64,000 bases of DNA from Runella sp. MFBS21 (GCF_029433105.1 NZ_JARNTW010000003.1:62001-126000), one strand, 5' to 3'; positions 9,809 to 18,330 are shown, numbered from the stretch's first letter. A program made the numbers and translations. The notes: generated by a model not told the origin, from the sequence alone.

Positions 9809-10090
9809 GACACAATCTTCAAAGAGAATATAGTAGCCCTAATATCAAGTATCATTCAAAATGTACTACGTATTACGGCTGTTTCTTTGGAAGAACTATC
9901 CGATGATGTGCAGCACACCAAAGAGCGTAAACCCGATGTACTAAAAAAGCGATTAATAATCCAGCAAGACCTTTGTGCTTCAAATAGAGTTTCAAGTAGT
10001 TTTTGAACCTGAAATGGTTTATCATATGGCTAAATATAAGGTAATGTTTTTAAGAAAATACAGGTTATCGATTCATCAAATACCTCCAAA
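9809..10090 (+). pseudogene. Decayed Rpn/PD-(D/E)XK nuclease-transposase gene
   Basis: Translation of 9809 onward gives DTIFKENIVALI, then ITAVSLEELSDDVQHTKERKPDVLKK, and then an in-frame stop (TGA) near 9998-10006. Shifting frame near 9977 restores LQIEFQVVFEPEMVYHMAKY followed by KVMFLRKYRLSIHQ. These pieces line up with the start of Bacteroidota Rpn-family recombination-promoting nucleases: 'FKEN', 'EREPDFLK', then 'LEFQ..DEPEMVYRMAEY'. One frameshift and loss of the catalytic core downstream mark it as a remnant. It is a sign of past mobile-element activity in this accessory region. Confidence 0.65.
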
Positions 10091-10093
10091 CCA

Positions 10094-10348
10094 ATGCTAA
10101 ATACCAGAGATTACTCAAAAATGACATTAGAAGAACTAAAGTCAGAAGAGCACAAATTGAAATCCCAAAAAATCACTATGGCCGTGATAATCGGCTTTCT
10201 TGTGGGTCTTGCGGTGTGGTCGGCTACGCATAAGGGCGGTATTCTTACCTTTGTTTTCTTGATTGCGGCCCTGCTTATTGCTTCCAACTATTCAAAAAAA
10301 CAAAAAGGCATTCAAGCGGAAATAAATCGTAGAGAGGGAAATCGTTAA
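10094..10348 (+). CDS. Small two-helix membrane protein
   Basis: 84 residues. A charged N-terminal helix (residues 1-26, LEELKSEEHKLKSQK) is followed by two hydrophobic segments at about 28-43 and 48-65, and then a basic tail. It is a probable inner-membrane protein of a small Bacteroidota family of similar architecture. No catalytic motif is present. Its 3' end (10302-10332) is repeated at 11091-11121, flanking the toxin-antitoxin-like genes. Confidence 0.65.
   Translation: MLNTRDYSKMTLEELKSEEHKLKSQKITMAVIIGFLVGLAVWSATHKGGILTFVFLIAALLIASNYSKKQKGIQAEINRREGNR
10302..10332 (+). repeat. Direct repeat, left copy
   Basis: 31 bp inside the 3' end of the small membrane protein gene (AAAAAGGCATTCAAGCGGA, then A, then ATAAATCGTAG). 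It matches 11091-11121 at 30 of 31 positions. Together the copies bracket the DUF433/DUF5615 pair. Confidence 0.85.
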
Positions 10349-10492
10349 TTGGGGTAAAAACTCTTACTCAATACATACACGATTTCGTATAAAGATAGAG
10401 GGCACATTCCATAAATCCGGTGGTAGGAGTAGTCCATAAAATTTTCCTGTGTGATGTCCAGAATCGTTATATTTGCTAAAAAACTACATACC

Positions 10493-10726
10493 ATGAACAC
10501 TTTATTAGAACGTATCACCCTCAACCCCAATATTTGCCACGGCAAGCCCACCATTCGCAACAAACGTTATCCCGTCGAGCTTATTTTGGACTTGCTCTCG
10601 GCAGGAAGCACTCATCAAGAAATTTTAGAAGATTATCCCACCCTCGAAAACGACGACATTTTGGCCTGTTTAGCCTACGCAGCAAGGCTTTCTAAAGTAA
10701 AAAGCATCCAAAAAGTACTTGTATGA
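10493..10726 (+). CDS. DUF433 family antitoxin-like protein
   Basis: 77 residues from the ATG at 10493. A longer in-frame start at 10451 adds residues not found in the family. The sequence contains ITLNPNICHGKPTIRNKRYPVELILDLL and ends in AYAARLSKVKS, the DUF433 layout of a small winged-helix-like DNA-binding domain. DUF433 proteins commonly pair with DUF5615 PIN-like proteins as type II toxin-antitoxin modules. The next gene overlaps by 4 bp (ATGA), so the two are translationally coupled. The expected role is neutralising the partner and repressing the operon, by family knowledge only. Confidence 0.85.
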   Translation: MNTLLERITLNPNICHGKPTIRNKRYPVELILDLLSAGSTHQEILEDYPTLENDDILACLAYAARLSKVKSIQKVLV

Positions 10727-11016
10727 AGTTTTTAGTAGATGCTCAATTACCGTTTTTATTAGCCACTTGGATAAAAGAAAAAGGCTTTGATACAATTCAT
10801 ACCGAAGATTTGCCTTTTAAAGATGAAACAGGTGATACCGAAATTAGAAAAGTAGCCGACCAACAAGGCCGAATAGTAATTACCAAAGATTCAGATTTTT
10901 ACGATAGTTTTTTAATTCACCAATCCCCCAAACAACTCCTTCTCATTTCTACGGGCAACATAAAGAATAGGCAATTATTAGATTTATTCCGCAAAAACTT
11001 TCAACAAATATTATAA
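10723..11016 (+). CDS. DUF5615 family PIN-like toxin
   Basis: 97 residues. The start MKFLVDAQLPFLLATWIKEKGF has the first acidic residue of a PIN fold (D6). HTEDLPFKDETGDTEI adds more acidic positions, and RIVITKDSDFYD (residues 48-59) carries the TKDxDF motif typical of DUF5615/Mut7-C-like RNases. The likely activity is metal-dependent RNA cleavage. It overlaps the DUF433 gene start-to-stop and is probably co-expressed with it. Confidence 0.85.
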   Translation: MKFLVDAQLPFLLATWIKEKGFDTIHTEDLPFKDETGDTEIRKVADQQGRIVITKDSDFYDSFLIHQSPKQLLLISTGNIKNRQLLDLFRKNFQQIL

Positions 11017-11090
11017 ATGTTTAGCTATTGTAACTTTGTTGAAATGAGCAATACCGAACTTATCGCCCATGAATAAACTATCTTTACTCA

Positions 11091-11121
11091 AAAAAGGCAT
11101 TCAAGCGGAGATAAATCGTAG
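11091..11121 (+). repeat. Direct repeat, right copy
   Basis: Near-identical to 10302-10332 (one A-to-G change). It lies 75 bp after the DUF5615 stop in non-coding DNA. It looks like a detached copy of the 3' end of the upstream membrane-protein gene. Confidence 0.85.
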
Positions 11122-11160
11122 GAGTACTAGCCTTAATTTAAACCATTGACACAATTTAAG

Positions 11161-11442
11161 ATGTACAAAAAGGCTTTAGTTGATATTTATATTATTTTAA
11201 GTAGTATTCTTTGTCTCATCATTTATTTTGTTCTTTTTAACTGGGTGATAGAAACTAATTCGACAAATGAGTTTATTATTTCTATTTTATTAATTTTTCT
11301 TTTTCCAAATCTTATCTTATCTATTATTCCATTATTAATTTATTATAAAATTAGCAAAAATTGGACAATATTTAAACAAATATTTTTAAAGCTTGTATTG
11401 TTACAAGGGATGTTTATAATATTTATCTGTTTAATTATTTAG
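11161..11442 (+). CDS. Small hydrophobic membrane protein
   Basis: 93 residues from the ATG at 11161; a TTG start 15 bp earlier is possible but less likely. Three membrane segments are apparent (about residues 6-28, 38-60 and 70-92), with many Ile and Phe residues. The DNA is very AT-rich, like its neighbours to 12433. I do not recognise a family. Confidence 0.55.
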   Translation: MYKKALVDIYIILSSILCLIIYFVLFNWVIETNSTNEFIISILLIFLFPNLILSIIPLLIYYKISKNWTIFKQIFLKLVLLQGMFIIFICLII

Positions 11443-11510
11443 AGATTGACATTTTTAAAGCAAAATGGCAACTACTAAAATTGTTCAATTCTTTTAAATA
11501 TAACTGACAA

Positions 11511-11861
11511 ATGAACAAATATATTAATATACTCTGCGATTCTTTTTATATGATTTTCATATCGATCAGTGGAGCATTTATATGTTTTTGGTCTAGTGTA
11601 TTTTTTCTCGGCTCTCACGAATCCATACAAAATCTAATTAAAGCAGAGGGTATTATCGTCCTAGCATTTAAACGATTTGTAGGTTTTGCACTTTTGAGAA
11701 TATCACTTTCATTAGGTATAGCTTTGATTAGCCTTTTAGTACAATTACTAAGCACGAAAAAGGATTTCATAGAACCTTTGTATGTTTTTGCAGTTTCCTC
11801 AGTTTTCCAAATATTTTGTTCATTTATTGGTAGTTTTATTTTTTTATATAACTTTTCATGA
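11511..11861 (+). CDS. Small membrane protein of unknown function
   Basis: 116 residues with three or four predicted membrane helices (about 12-33, 53-75, 78-83 extended, and 92-114) and one short basic loop. No motif is recognised. The AT-rich codon use resembles the flanking small membrane genes, suggesting a common recent origin. Confidence 0.55.
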   Translation: MNKYINILCDSFYMIFISISGAFICFWSSVFFLGSHESIQNLIKAEGIIVLAFKRFVGFALLRISLSLGIALISLLVQLLSTKKDFIEPLYVFAVSSVFQIFCSFIGSFIFLYNFS

Positions 11862-11953
11862 ATAAAAAATACTAAAAAAATATCTATAATTATTCGAAAA
11901 AATAGACATTTCAAAGTATAAAAAAATTTGCCCTATAAAAACATCAATACTAA

Positions 11954-12433
11954 ATGGATAATTATCCTCCGCATTTTAAAAAGCTTTTTAGTATTATAGC
12001 TATGTTTATGTTGGTGTATACTTTTATTGAAATTTATTTAGCTAGAAATATATGGACAATCAAAAACTTAGCCTATTTCATCCCTTTGATTGTATTTTGC
12101 TTGTTATACAGACAAGGCTTTTTTTATAAACCCATCCGTTTTGATGCTCAATTTTTCTATCCACCTAAGAATAAGCCTGCTGTTCTACTTTCTTCTATTC
12201 AGTCAATCAAGCTAACTTCTCTGGCCAATAAAAACATTCATTATTGGGAAATAACTTACCTATCCGACAAGCCTATGTCTGTTCGAGTTCTTCCACCTAC
12301 AATGGAAGATAGCTTTGCTAGATTTATAGAAGCCGTAAAAGAGGCCAATCCTACGGTTGATGCCGACATTTTTGAGTTTAAATTGTATTTTGGATTTTTT
12401 CCTTTTGTTTATTGGAAGCCGAAGAAGACCTGA
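11954..12433 (+). CDS. Membrane-anchored PH-like protein of unknown function
   Basis: 159 residues. Two membrane helices (about 11-30 and 38-52) are followed by a soluble beta-rich domain from residue 58 to the end, with alternating hydrophobic strands such as HYWEITYLSDKPMSVRVLPP and a final helix. The layout of two helices plus a small beta domain resembles bacterial PH-domain membrane proteins, but I cannot assign it to a family with certainty. It is the last member of the AT-rich group of small membrane genes. Confidence 0.55.
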   Translation: MDNYPPHFKKLFSIIAMFMLVYTFIEIYLARNIWTIKNLAYFIPLIVFCLLYRQGFFYKPIRFDAQFFYPPKNKPAVLLSSIQSIKLTSLANKNIHYWEITYLSDKPMSVRVLPPTMEDSFARFIEAVKEANPTVDADIFEFKLYFGFFPFVYWKPKKT

Positions 12434-12528
12434 ATTTACCCTGTCAAGGAAATACTACGTTTTTCAAAATTAATAGTTCAAAGCACCATTCGAACCCATC
12501 TTAAGCCTTTCGGAGCCTTTGGGAAAAT

Positions 12529-12536
12529 TATTTTTG
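12529..12536 (+). promoter_or_regulatory. Candidate -7 box upstream of TonB receptor gene
   Basis: TATTTTTG fits TAnnTTTG and lies 56 bp before the ATG at 12592. TTTC at 12508-12511 is a weak candidate -33. Evidence is motif only. Confidence 0.35.
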
Positions 12537-12591
12537 TAGTATTTCGACAAAAACTATAATTTGTCGCCGTATCCTTATTTCCCTAAACCCT

Positions 12592-14988
12592 ATGCGAAAC
12601 CACTATCTTCTAACTTGCTTGTTCATACTGAGCCACTGTTTTGGTACTATGGCGCAGACCAAAACCCAAACCGTACGTGGACGAGTGATTGACCGCGTCA
12701 ATCGGCAACCGATGGTGGGTGTATCGGTGGTGGTAGTAGGGACGACGCAGGGAACCCAAACCAACACCTTGGGGGAATTTGTACTGTCTAATGTGCGCAT
12801 CGGCCGTACGTCGGTGAAGTGTTCGATGGTTGGTTATGAGGATTTTACAACGGAAGAGTTTATTCTCAACTCAGTACGGGAGGTGGTACTGAACATCGAA
12901 TTGAAAGAAAATCTGTACAATTTACAAGAGGTAAAAGTTGTGTCGGCGCAAAACCTCAGTCGGCCCGTCAACGACCTTGCGTATGTCAGTGCGCGTTCGT
13001 TTACGGTGGAAGAAACCGAGCGGATTCCCGCATCGGTCAATGACCCTGGTCGGATGGCCTTGGCGTACCCAGGCGTAAAAGCAGGGCGTGACGAAAACGA
13101 GAATAAAATCATTGTACGGGGCAATTCTCCTTTTGGCATTTTGTGGCGTTTGGAAGGTATCGACATTCCCAATCCCAATCACTTTGCCCAGCCTGGTTCG
13201 GGAGGCGGGGGGATTTCGGTCTTTAGTGCCCAACTTCTCGGGCGTTCTGACTTCTTTACGGGCGGAATGCCCGCCGAATACGGCAATGCCTTGTCGGGGG
13301 CTTTTGATATTCGTTTTCGGGAAGGAAACCTACAAAAACGAGAATATCGCGCCAAAATAGGGGTGCTAGGACTCGATTTCTCGACCGAAGGAGCCATTAA
13401 AAAAGGACGTTCGTCGTACCTTATTAATTACCGTTATTCGACATTGGGGCTGTTGAGCCAAATGGGTTTTTATTTAGTGGGCGAACGTGTCACTAACCTT
13501 TTTCAAGATTTATCCTTCAATTTGGCTTTTCATAGTAAAGATGGTAAACGCACCACGACAGTTTTCGGGTTGGGAGGGCTCAGTGAAGAACATTATATGC
13601 CCGTAGAGCCCGCCGAAAAACGCACAGTGGGCAAAGCCGATAATTGGGAAGACCGCGTACGACCTGCCAACATGGGAGCGTTGGGCGTGACGCATACGGC
13701 CAATCTCAGCGAGAAATCGTCGATAAAATACGTAGTAGCGGTGATTGGAAGTGGCATTAAGCGCAACTCAGATACGCTCAATTTGCAAGATGTACGGTTT
13801 CGGTACGATACCCAACAGTACGATGAGTTTCGGCTGGCCGCCACTGCCGCTTACAATTATAAATTTGATGCCAAAACGCGCCTAAAGGCAGGACTGATTG
13901 CGAATCATATTCAGTTTTCGTTTTTTAAAGAAACCGCTCCACGCGCTTCTGTGACCGATATTAATGTCATCAACGCGGGGCGTCAGCAGTCGGTCAATGG
14001 CAAAGGAACGACCCAAACAGTGCAAGCGTATGCGCAAATTGTACGAAACCTGACCGACCGATTGGTGATGAATGCTGGCTTACATTCGATGTACTTGGCA
14101 TTAAATAATACAACTTCTTTGGAGCCACGCTTGTCGTTTCAATACCGTTCGCCCAAGGCCCACACGGTGAGTTTGGCGTATGGGCTTCACAGCCAATTGT
14201 TGCCAATGAGTACCTATTTTTACCTCAAAAAAGACACTATTTCTGGTAAAATTGTGGAGTCCTATCCCAACCAAAACGCGGCTTTCCCAAGGTCACATCA
14301 CCTGATTTTGAGCTACAACTACATCACCCCAAGCTTGTGGAAGTTTTCGACCGAAGTGTATCTACAACTATTGCGCAAAGTCCTTGTAGAGCCTAGAGCA
14401 GGGGCGGCTTATTGGATGCTTAATGGCTCCGATGGCTTTCCTGAGTTTACAACCGTGGCGAAAGGCAAAGGAAAAAACTACGGTATAGATATGTCGGTTG
14501 AGCGCTTTTTCTCCAAAAAATACTACTTACTTATCACAGGTTCGTTGTTTAACTCAACGTACCAAACCGCCGACGGGAAAACCTATAATTCGGCTTTCAA
14601 CGACCGATTTAGCACTGCGCTGACTTTTGGACGGGAGTTTACGTTTAAAAACGGTTCGGTTTTCCAACTAGGCGCTCGTTCGATGTACAATGGCGGGTAC
14701 CGATATACCCCGATTGATGCGGTGGCCTCGGCCAAAGAGAAGCGTTTTGTCCCACTTGCAGGGGCAGATTATGCCGCCCAAGCACCTGCTTATTTCCGCG
14801 TTGACGGGCGGGTGTCGTACCGTTCCAATCGCAAGAAGTACGCAACGGTGCTTTCGCTCGACGTGCAGAATGCGGCGAATTACATCAATTATACCAGCAC
14901 CAGCTACAACGTCGCAACCAATACCCTCGAAGCTCGCCGCGCAGGAAACGGTTTTGTGCCAGTGTTGAGTTATCAAATTGATTTTTAA
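12592..14988 (+). CDS. TonB-dependent outer-membrane receptor
   Basis: 798 residues. A signal peptide ends near residue 22 (GTMAQ). It is followed by a carboxypeptidase-regulatory-like beta-sandwich (about 27-112, VRGRVIDRVNRQPMVGVSV...GTQTNTLGEFVLSNV), a plug domain with ENKIIVRGNSPFGILWRLEG near 165-185, and then a long beta-barrel of alternating polar/aromatic strands. It should import a bulky ligand across the outer membrane using TonB energy. No SusD partner follows, so it is not a classic SusCD pair. The next gene is a Crp/Fnr regulator 70 bp downstream. The substrate is unknown. Confidence 0.9.
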   Translation: MRNHYLLTCLFILSHCFGTMAQTKTQTVRGRVIDRVNRQPMVGVSVVVVGTTQGTQTNTLGEFVLSNVRIGRTSVKCSMVGYEDFTTEEFILNSVREVVLNIELKENLYNLQEVKVVSAQNLSRPVNDLAYVSARSFTVEETERIPASVNDPGRMALAYPGVKAGRDENENKIIVRGNSPFGILWRLEGIDIPNPNHFAQPGSGGGGISVFSAQLLGRSDFFTGGMPAEYGNALSGAFDIRFREGNLQKREYRAKIGVLGLDFSTEGAIKKGRSSYLINYRYSTLGLLSQMGFYLVGERVTNLFQDLSFNLAFHSKDGKRTTTVFGLGGLSEEHYMPVEPAEKRTVGKADNWEDRVRPANMGALGVTHTANLSEKSSIKYVVAVIGSGIKRNSDTLNLQDVRFRYDTQQYDEFRLAATAAYNYKFDAKTRLKAGLIANHIQFSFFKETAPRASVTDINVINAGRQQSVNGKGTTQTVQAYAQIVRNLTDRLVMNAGLHSMYLALNNTTSLEPRLSFQYRSPKAHTVSLAYGLHSQLLPMSTYFYLKKDTISGKIVESYPNQNAAFPRSHHLILSYNYITPSLWKFSTEVYLQLLRKVLVEPRAGAAYWMLNGSDGFPEFTTVAKGKGKNYGIDMSVERFFSKKYYLLITGSLFNSTYQTADGKTYNSAFNDRFSTALTFGREFTFKNGSVFQLGARSMYNGGYRYTPIDAVASAKEKRFVPLAGADYAAQAPAYFRVDGRVSYRSNRKKYATVLSLDVQNAANYINYTSTSYNVATNTLEARRAGNGFVPVLSYQIDF

Positions 14989-15058
14989 GTAGCCCCCTCT
15001 AAATCTCCCCCGATAGGGGAGACTTTATGTCGATTGATGATACTGTAGAGACTTTTCT

Positions 15059-15643
15059 ATGCACTCGGAAGTTGATTTTATTACGTATTTAGAAGCATTT
15101 ATTCCGCTGTCGGTGGAGGCAAAAATGGCTTTGTCGGGCGCTTTGAAAGTGCGACAATACGCTAAACGTGAACATATTGTACCGTTGAATGGCGTCAACG
15201 ATGTGATTTCTTTTGTGGTAAAAGGATGCGTTCGAGAATATTATCTCAATGAACAAACCGAGGAAGTAGTGGTGTGGTTTGGGCTCGAAAAAGACATTGC
15301 AGTGTCGTTGCCAAGTTTCATTTCCCAACAACCGAGTCACACGGCGATTCAGGCCATTGAACCTACCAAAGTGATACAAATAAGTCGCGAAAATTTGTAC
15401 CAATTGTACGACCAATTTCACGAGATTGAACGTTTGGGGCGTATCATCGCGGAACATTATTTGATGAACAGCGATGCCTACATTAAAGAGCTACAAACAC
15501 AAAATGCCGCCGAACGCTATCAGCACCTGATGGAACAAAAACCCCAAATTTTGCAGCGAGTGCCGCTGTCGATGATTGCTTCTTTCTTGGGAATCAGTGG
15601 CGAAACTTTGAGTCGAATCCGTTCTAAACGAGCAAATTATTGA
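15059..15643 (+). CDS. Crp/Fnr family transcriptional regulator
   Basis: 194 residues. An N-terminal cyclic-nucleotide-binding-type beta-roll (about 20-115) with FVVKGCVREYYL is followed by a dimerisation helix and a C-terminal helix-turn-helix ending PLSMIASFLGISGETLSRIR. No cysteine cluster of an oxygen-sensing Fnr is visible. The HTH 'S.IASFLGIS.ETLSRIR' is the usual Bacteroidota form. An FNR-like palindrome at 15800 lies between this gene and the beta-helix/cytochrome pair, which are plausible targets. The effector is unknown. Confidence 0.9.
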   Translation: MHSEVDFITYLEAFIPLSVEAKMALSGALKVRQYAKREHIVPLNGVNDVISFVVKGCVREYYLNEQTEEVVVWFGLEKDIAVSLPSFISQQPSHTAIQAIEPTKVIQISRENLYQLYDQFHEIERLGRIIAEHYLMNSDAYIKELQTQNAAERYQHLMEQKPQILQRVPLSMIASFLGISGETLSRIRSKRANY

Positions 15644-15663
15644 TTTTTAGTTGCTTAGGTTTT

Positions 15664-15769
15664 GCGTCAGAGACGCAGTGCCATTGTGACCCAAATGATA
15701 GTTTGGGTCAAGCTCGTCCACGCTCGTCCCGACATTGTGTCGGGACGCAAACGGAATAAAGTCTCTGAC
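15664..15769 (+). repeat. Dispersed palindromic repeat element, copy 1
   Basis: About 106 bp. Outer 9-bp inverted ends are GTCAGAGAC (15666-15674) and GTCTCTGAC (15761-15769). Inside are two hairpins, TGACCCAAAT...GTTTGGGTCA and CGTCCCGACA...TGTCGGGACG. Copies 2 and 3 lie at 18331 and 18586 in the same orientation. It may act as a terminator for the Crp/Fnr gene. Confidence 0.75.
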
Positions 15770-15799
15770 TTCAATTTTTATAAATAAGTCGTTGATTTT

Positions 15800-15813
15800 T
15801 TGACAAATGTCAA
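15800..15813. promoter_or_regulatory. FNR/Crp-like palindromic box
   Basis: TTGAC-AAAT-GTCAA is a perfect 5-4-5 inverted repeat that matches the FNR-type spacing TTGAT-N4-ATCAA. Its centre is about 30 bp upstream of a TACTTTTG -7 box, a position suited to activation. A Crp/Fnr gene ends 157 bp upstream. Binding is inferred, not shown. Confidence 0.55.
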
Positions 15814-15836
15814 GGAACAGTCTGCCAATAAGAAGG

Positions 15837-15844
15837 TACTTTTG
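15837..15844 (+). promoter_or_regulatory. Candidate -7 box for the beta-helix/cytochrome genes
   Basis: TACTTTTG matches TAnnTTTG and lies 29 bp before the ATG. No good -33 is seen, which would fit an activator-dependent promoter using the box at 15800. Confidence 0.45.
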
Positions 15845-15873
15845 CCCAATAACCATAAACCTCATTCCTGTAC

Positions 15874-17160
15874 ATGAAATTACTAACAACCCTCGCCGGG
15901 GCCGTTATGATAGCCGTCTTAATGACCGCCTGCGGTTCCAAAGAAACAAAAAAAAGTAAGCTAGACATTGCCTCTTTGCCAAAGGCTACACCCGAACAAA
16001 TGGAGGCGTTGGTTGCGAAGTTTATTGAAGCAAAAGAAGGCGAAACGATTGAAATTCCTGAAGGTTTTTACGAAATGAATACACAGTTGATTTTGGATAA
16101 AGTCAACAAAGTAACCATCAAAGGCGCGGGAATCTATAATACCGTATTGTCTTTTAAAAACATCAAAACGGGAGGCGAAGGGGTGAAAATTGCGGGTGAT
16201 GGCATTACGCTGCAAGATTTTACCGTCATGGACGCGCCTGGGGATTGCATCAAAACGCAACATTGCAACAGCATCACGTTCCGCGCGGTGAACACCACGT
16301 GGACCAACGATAAAAACTCTAAAAATGGTACTTACGGCATTTATCCCGTCCAGTGCAAAAATGTATTGGTAGAAAAATGCGAAGTTTCTCACTCGCGCGA
16401 CGCAGGGATTTACGTGGGGCAATCGGAAAATATCATTGTTCGTGACAATTACGTATTTGAAAACGTAGCGGGTATCGAAATCGAAAACTCGGACAATGCC
16501 GAAGTGTATAACAACCTCGCCGAAAACAACACAGGAGGAATTTTGATTTTCAATTTGCCAGGTTTGCCCAAGGCTTTTGGCTCGCGTACGAAAGTGTATA
16601 ACAATACGCTCAAAGAAAACAACCACGACAACTTTGCCGAAGTGAGCAACGGTCAAAATGGAAATGCCGTAACGATGATTCCTCCAGGCAGTGGCATTAT
16701 CGTGTTGGCAGGAAATGAGGTGGAGATTTTTAACAACAAAATCTTGAACCACAAGACTTACTCAATCGCCATTGCAAGTTATCACATCACCGAGTTACCC
16801 ATTCCAAATCACCCTGGCTGGTCGCCGTTTACCACCAACGTTTCGGTGCATGACAATACGTTTGAGCGGACGTTTGGAGTGCCTGACTTGACAAAAGAAA
16901 TGGGGAAATTAGTAGCAGCTAAGTGCTTCAAATCGCAGGATGTGATTTATGACGGAATCATCGATGAGAAAAAGGGCAAATCGGCAGAGCAAAATCCCAT
17001 GAATATTTGCATCAAGGAAAATCAAAAGGATTTTCGGTTTTCGCGCTTCTTAATTCCTGCCAGCGGTGCAGTCACCGAAATTGAGGTCTTTAATGATGTC
17101 AAGCCGTTTGCGGCGTGTAATGTAGAGGTAAAAACGGACGTGAAAAATCTAAACCTGTAA
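15874..17160 (+). CDS. Parallel beta-helix lipoprotein
   Basis: 428 residues. The lipobox LMTAC places the lipidated cysteine at C20, so the protein is likely outer-membrane or periplasm anchored. The body is a right-handed beta-helix of repeating rungs with asparagine and glycine turns (for example VLVEKCEVSHSRDAGIYVG and NIIVRDNYVFENVAGIEIEN). It matches the family that occurs next to SO2930-type diheme cytochromes. Such folds bind or cleave polysaccharides, but no catalytic residues are assigned here. The cytochrome gene starts 36 bp downstream, so the two form an operon. Confidence 0.88.
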   Translation: MKLLTTLAGAVMIAVLMTACGSKETKKSKLDIASLPKATPEQMEALVAKFIEAKEGETIEIPEGFYEMNTQLILDKVNKVTIKGAGIYNTVLSFKNIKTGGEGVKIAGDGITLQDFTVMDAPGDCIKTQHCNSITFRAVNTTWTNDKNSKNGTYGIYPVQCKNVLVEKCEVSHSRDAGIYVGQSENIIVRDNYVFENVAGIEIENSDNAEVYNNLAENNTGGILIFNLPGLPKAFGSRTKVYNNTLKENNHDNFAEVSNGQNGNAVTMIPPGSGIIVLAGNEVEIFNNKILNHKTYSIAIASYHITELPIPNHPGWSPFTTNVSVHDNTFERTFGVPDLTKEMGKLVAAKCFKSQDVIYDGIIDEKKGKSAEQNPMNICIKENQKDFRFSRFLIPASGAVTEIEVFNDVKPFAACNVEVKTDVKNLNL

Positions 17161-17196
17161 GGTTTTCAAAACTTGTAATAACTGTTTTCAAATTTT

Positions 17197-18294
17197 ATGT
17201 TTAAATCAAAACTCATCTGGTTATCGCTCGTAATGATAACAGTAGGTTGGTTATACAGTTGTAGGGTTCAAAATAGCTTAACGGCGCACCCTTCCCAACT
17301 GAATTTTAGCGAATTTCCCCTTAAAAAACTCTCAGAATACGGTTTTTATAAAGGAGAATTAAAACAATTGTCCCCCAACGACAACGTACTCGAATACGAA
17401 CCCTCCGCAACGTTGTTTACCGATTATGCCTTTAAAAAACGCTTTGTTTGGATGCCCGAGGGTACATCGGCGACATTTGACGTGAGTCAGCCCAACGAAC
17501 CGCTGGATTTTCCTGATAAAACAATTTTGGTCAAAAATTTCTACTATCCTCAAGATTTCTCTAAACCGACGGGCGAACGTCGTATTCTTGAAACGCGTCT
17601 GTTGGTAAAAGACCAAGGAACGTGGAAAGCCTATCCCTACCGCTGGAAGGACGACCAAACCGAAGCCGATTATAAAATAACGGGTGAAACGATTCCCGTA
17701 AACTGGAAAGACGAAGCAGGGCAAACACACCAGATAAATTATGCCATTCCCAACAAAAATCAGTGCAAAAGCTGCCACAATCGGAAGGACGTTTTTATGC
17801 CTATTGGGCCAAAAATCAAGCAGTTGAACCACGAACTTGCCTACCAAGACGGAAAAGAAAACCAGTTGGCACGTTGGCAAAAAGTGGGGTATCTGAAAGC
17901 CAAAGCCGAAGACATTGCGAAAGTAGTACCGTTGGTAAGCATGAATGATGCGAAGGCGTCACTCAATGACCGTGCGAGATCGTATTTGGATGTCAACTGC
18001 GGGCATTGCCACCATGCCAATGGTCCCGCTTCTACGTCGGGTTTGTACCTAAATTACGAAGAAAAAGACCCGTTTCATTGGGGGGTGTTGAAATCGCCTG
18101 TGGCAGCGGGGATGGGGGCAGGGCCTTACCGATTTGACATAAACCCAGGCAAAGGAAAAGAATCCATTCTTACCTACCGCATGAATTCGGTGCATCCGGG
18201 GGTAATGATGCCCGAAATTGGCCGAGTGAGCATCCATAAAGAAGGCTTAGCGCTGATTGAGCAGTGGATTGATGGGTTGGAGAAGGGGAAGTAG
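17197..18294 (+). CDS. SO2930-family diheme c-type cytochrome lipoprotein
   Basis: 365 residues. A lipobox ends WLYSC (C22). Two heme-binding motifs are visible: CKSCH at residues 190-194 and CGHCH at 268-272. Both hemes would be attached covalently in the periplasm. It pairs with the beta-helix protein upstream, a conserved pairing in several Proteobacteria and Bacteroidota. The function is not established; electron transfer linked to a sugar or alcohol oxidation is only a guess. The following repeat element at 18331 may be its terminator. Confidence 0.9.
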   Translation: MFKSKLIWLSLVMITVGWLYSCRVQNSLTAHPSQLNFSEFPLKKLSEYGFYKGELKQLSPNDNVLEYEPSATLFTDYAFKKRFVWMPEGTSATFDVSQPNEPLDFPDKTILVKNFYYPQDFSKPTGERRILETRLLVKDQGTWKAYPYRWKDDQTEADYKITGETIPVNWKDEAGQTHQINYAIPNKNQCKSCHNRKDVFMPIGPKIKQLNHELAYQDGKENQLARWQKVGYLKAKAEDIAKVVPLVSMNDAKASLNDRARSYLDVNCGHCHHANGPASTSGLYLNYEEKDPFHWGVLKSPVAAGMGAGPYRFDINPGKGKESILTYRMNSVHPGVMMPEIGRVSIHKEGLALIEQWIDGLEKGK

Positions 18295-18330
18295 AGAAGG
18301 AATATTATTTCTCTTATTGTGCTTCCTGTT

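Noticed and set aside
15961-16752. A 263-codon open frame on the minus strand inside the beta-helix gene
   Set aside because: It is the antisense of a well-supported lipoprotein gene; long antisense frames are common in such low-complexity repeats.
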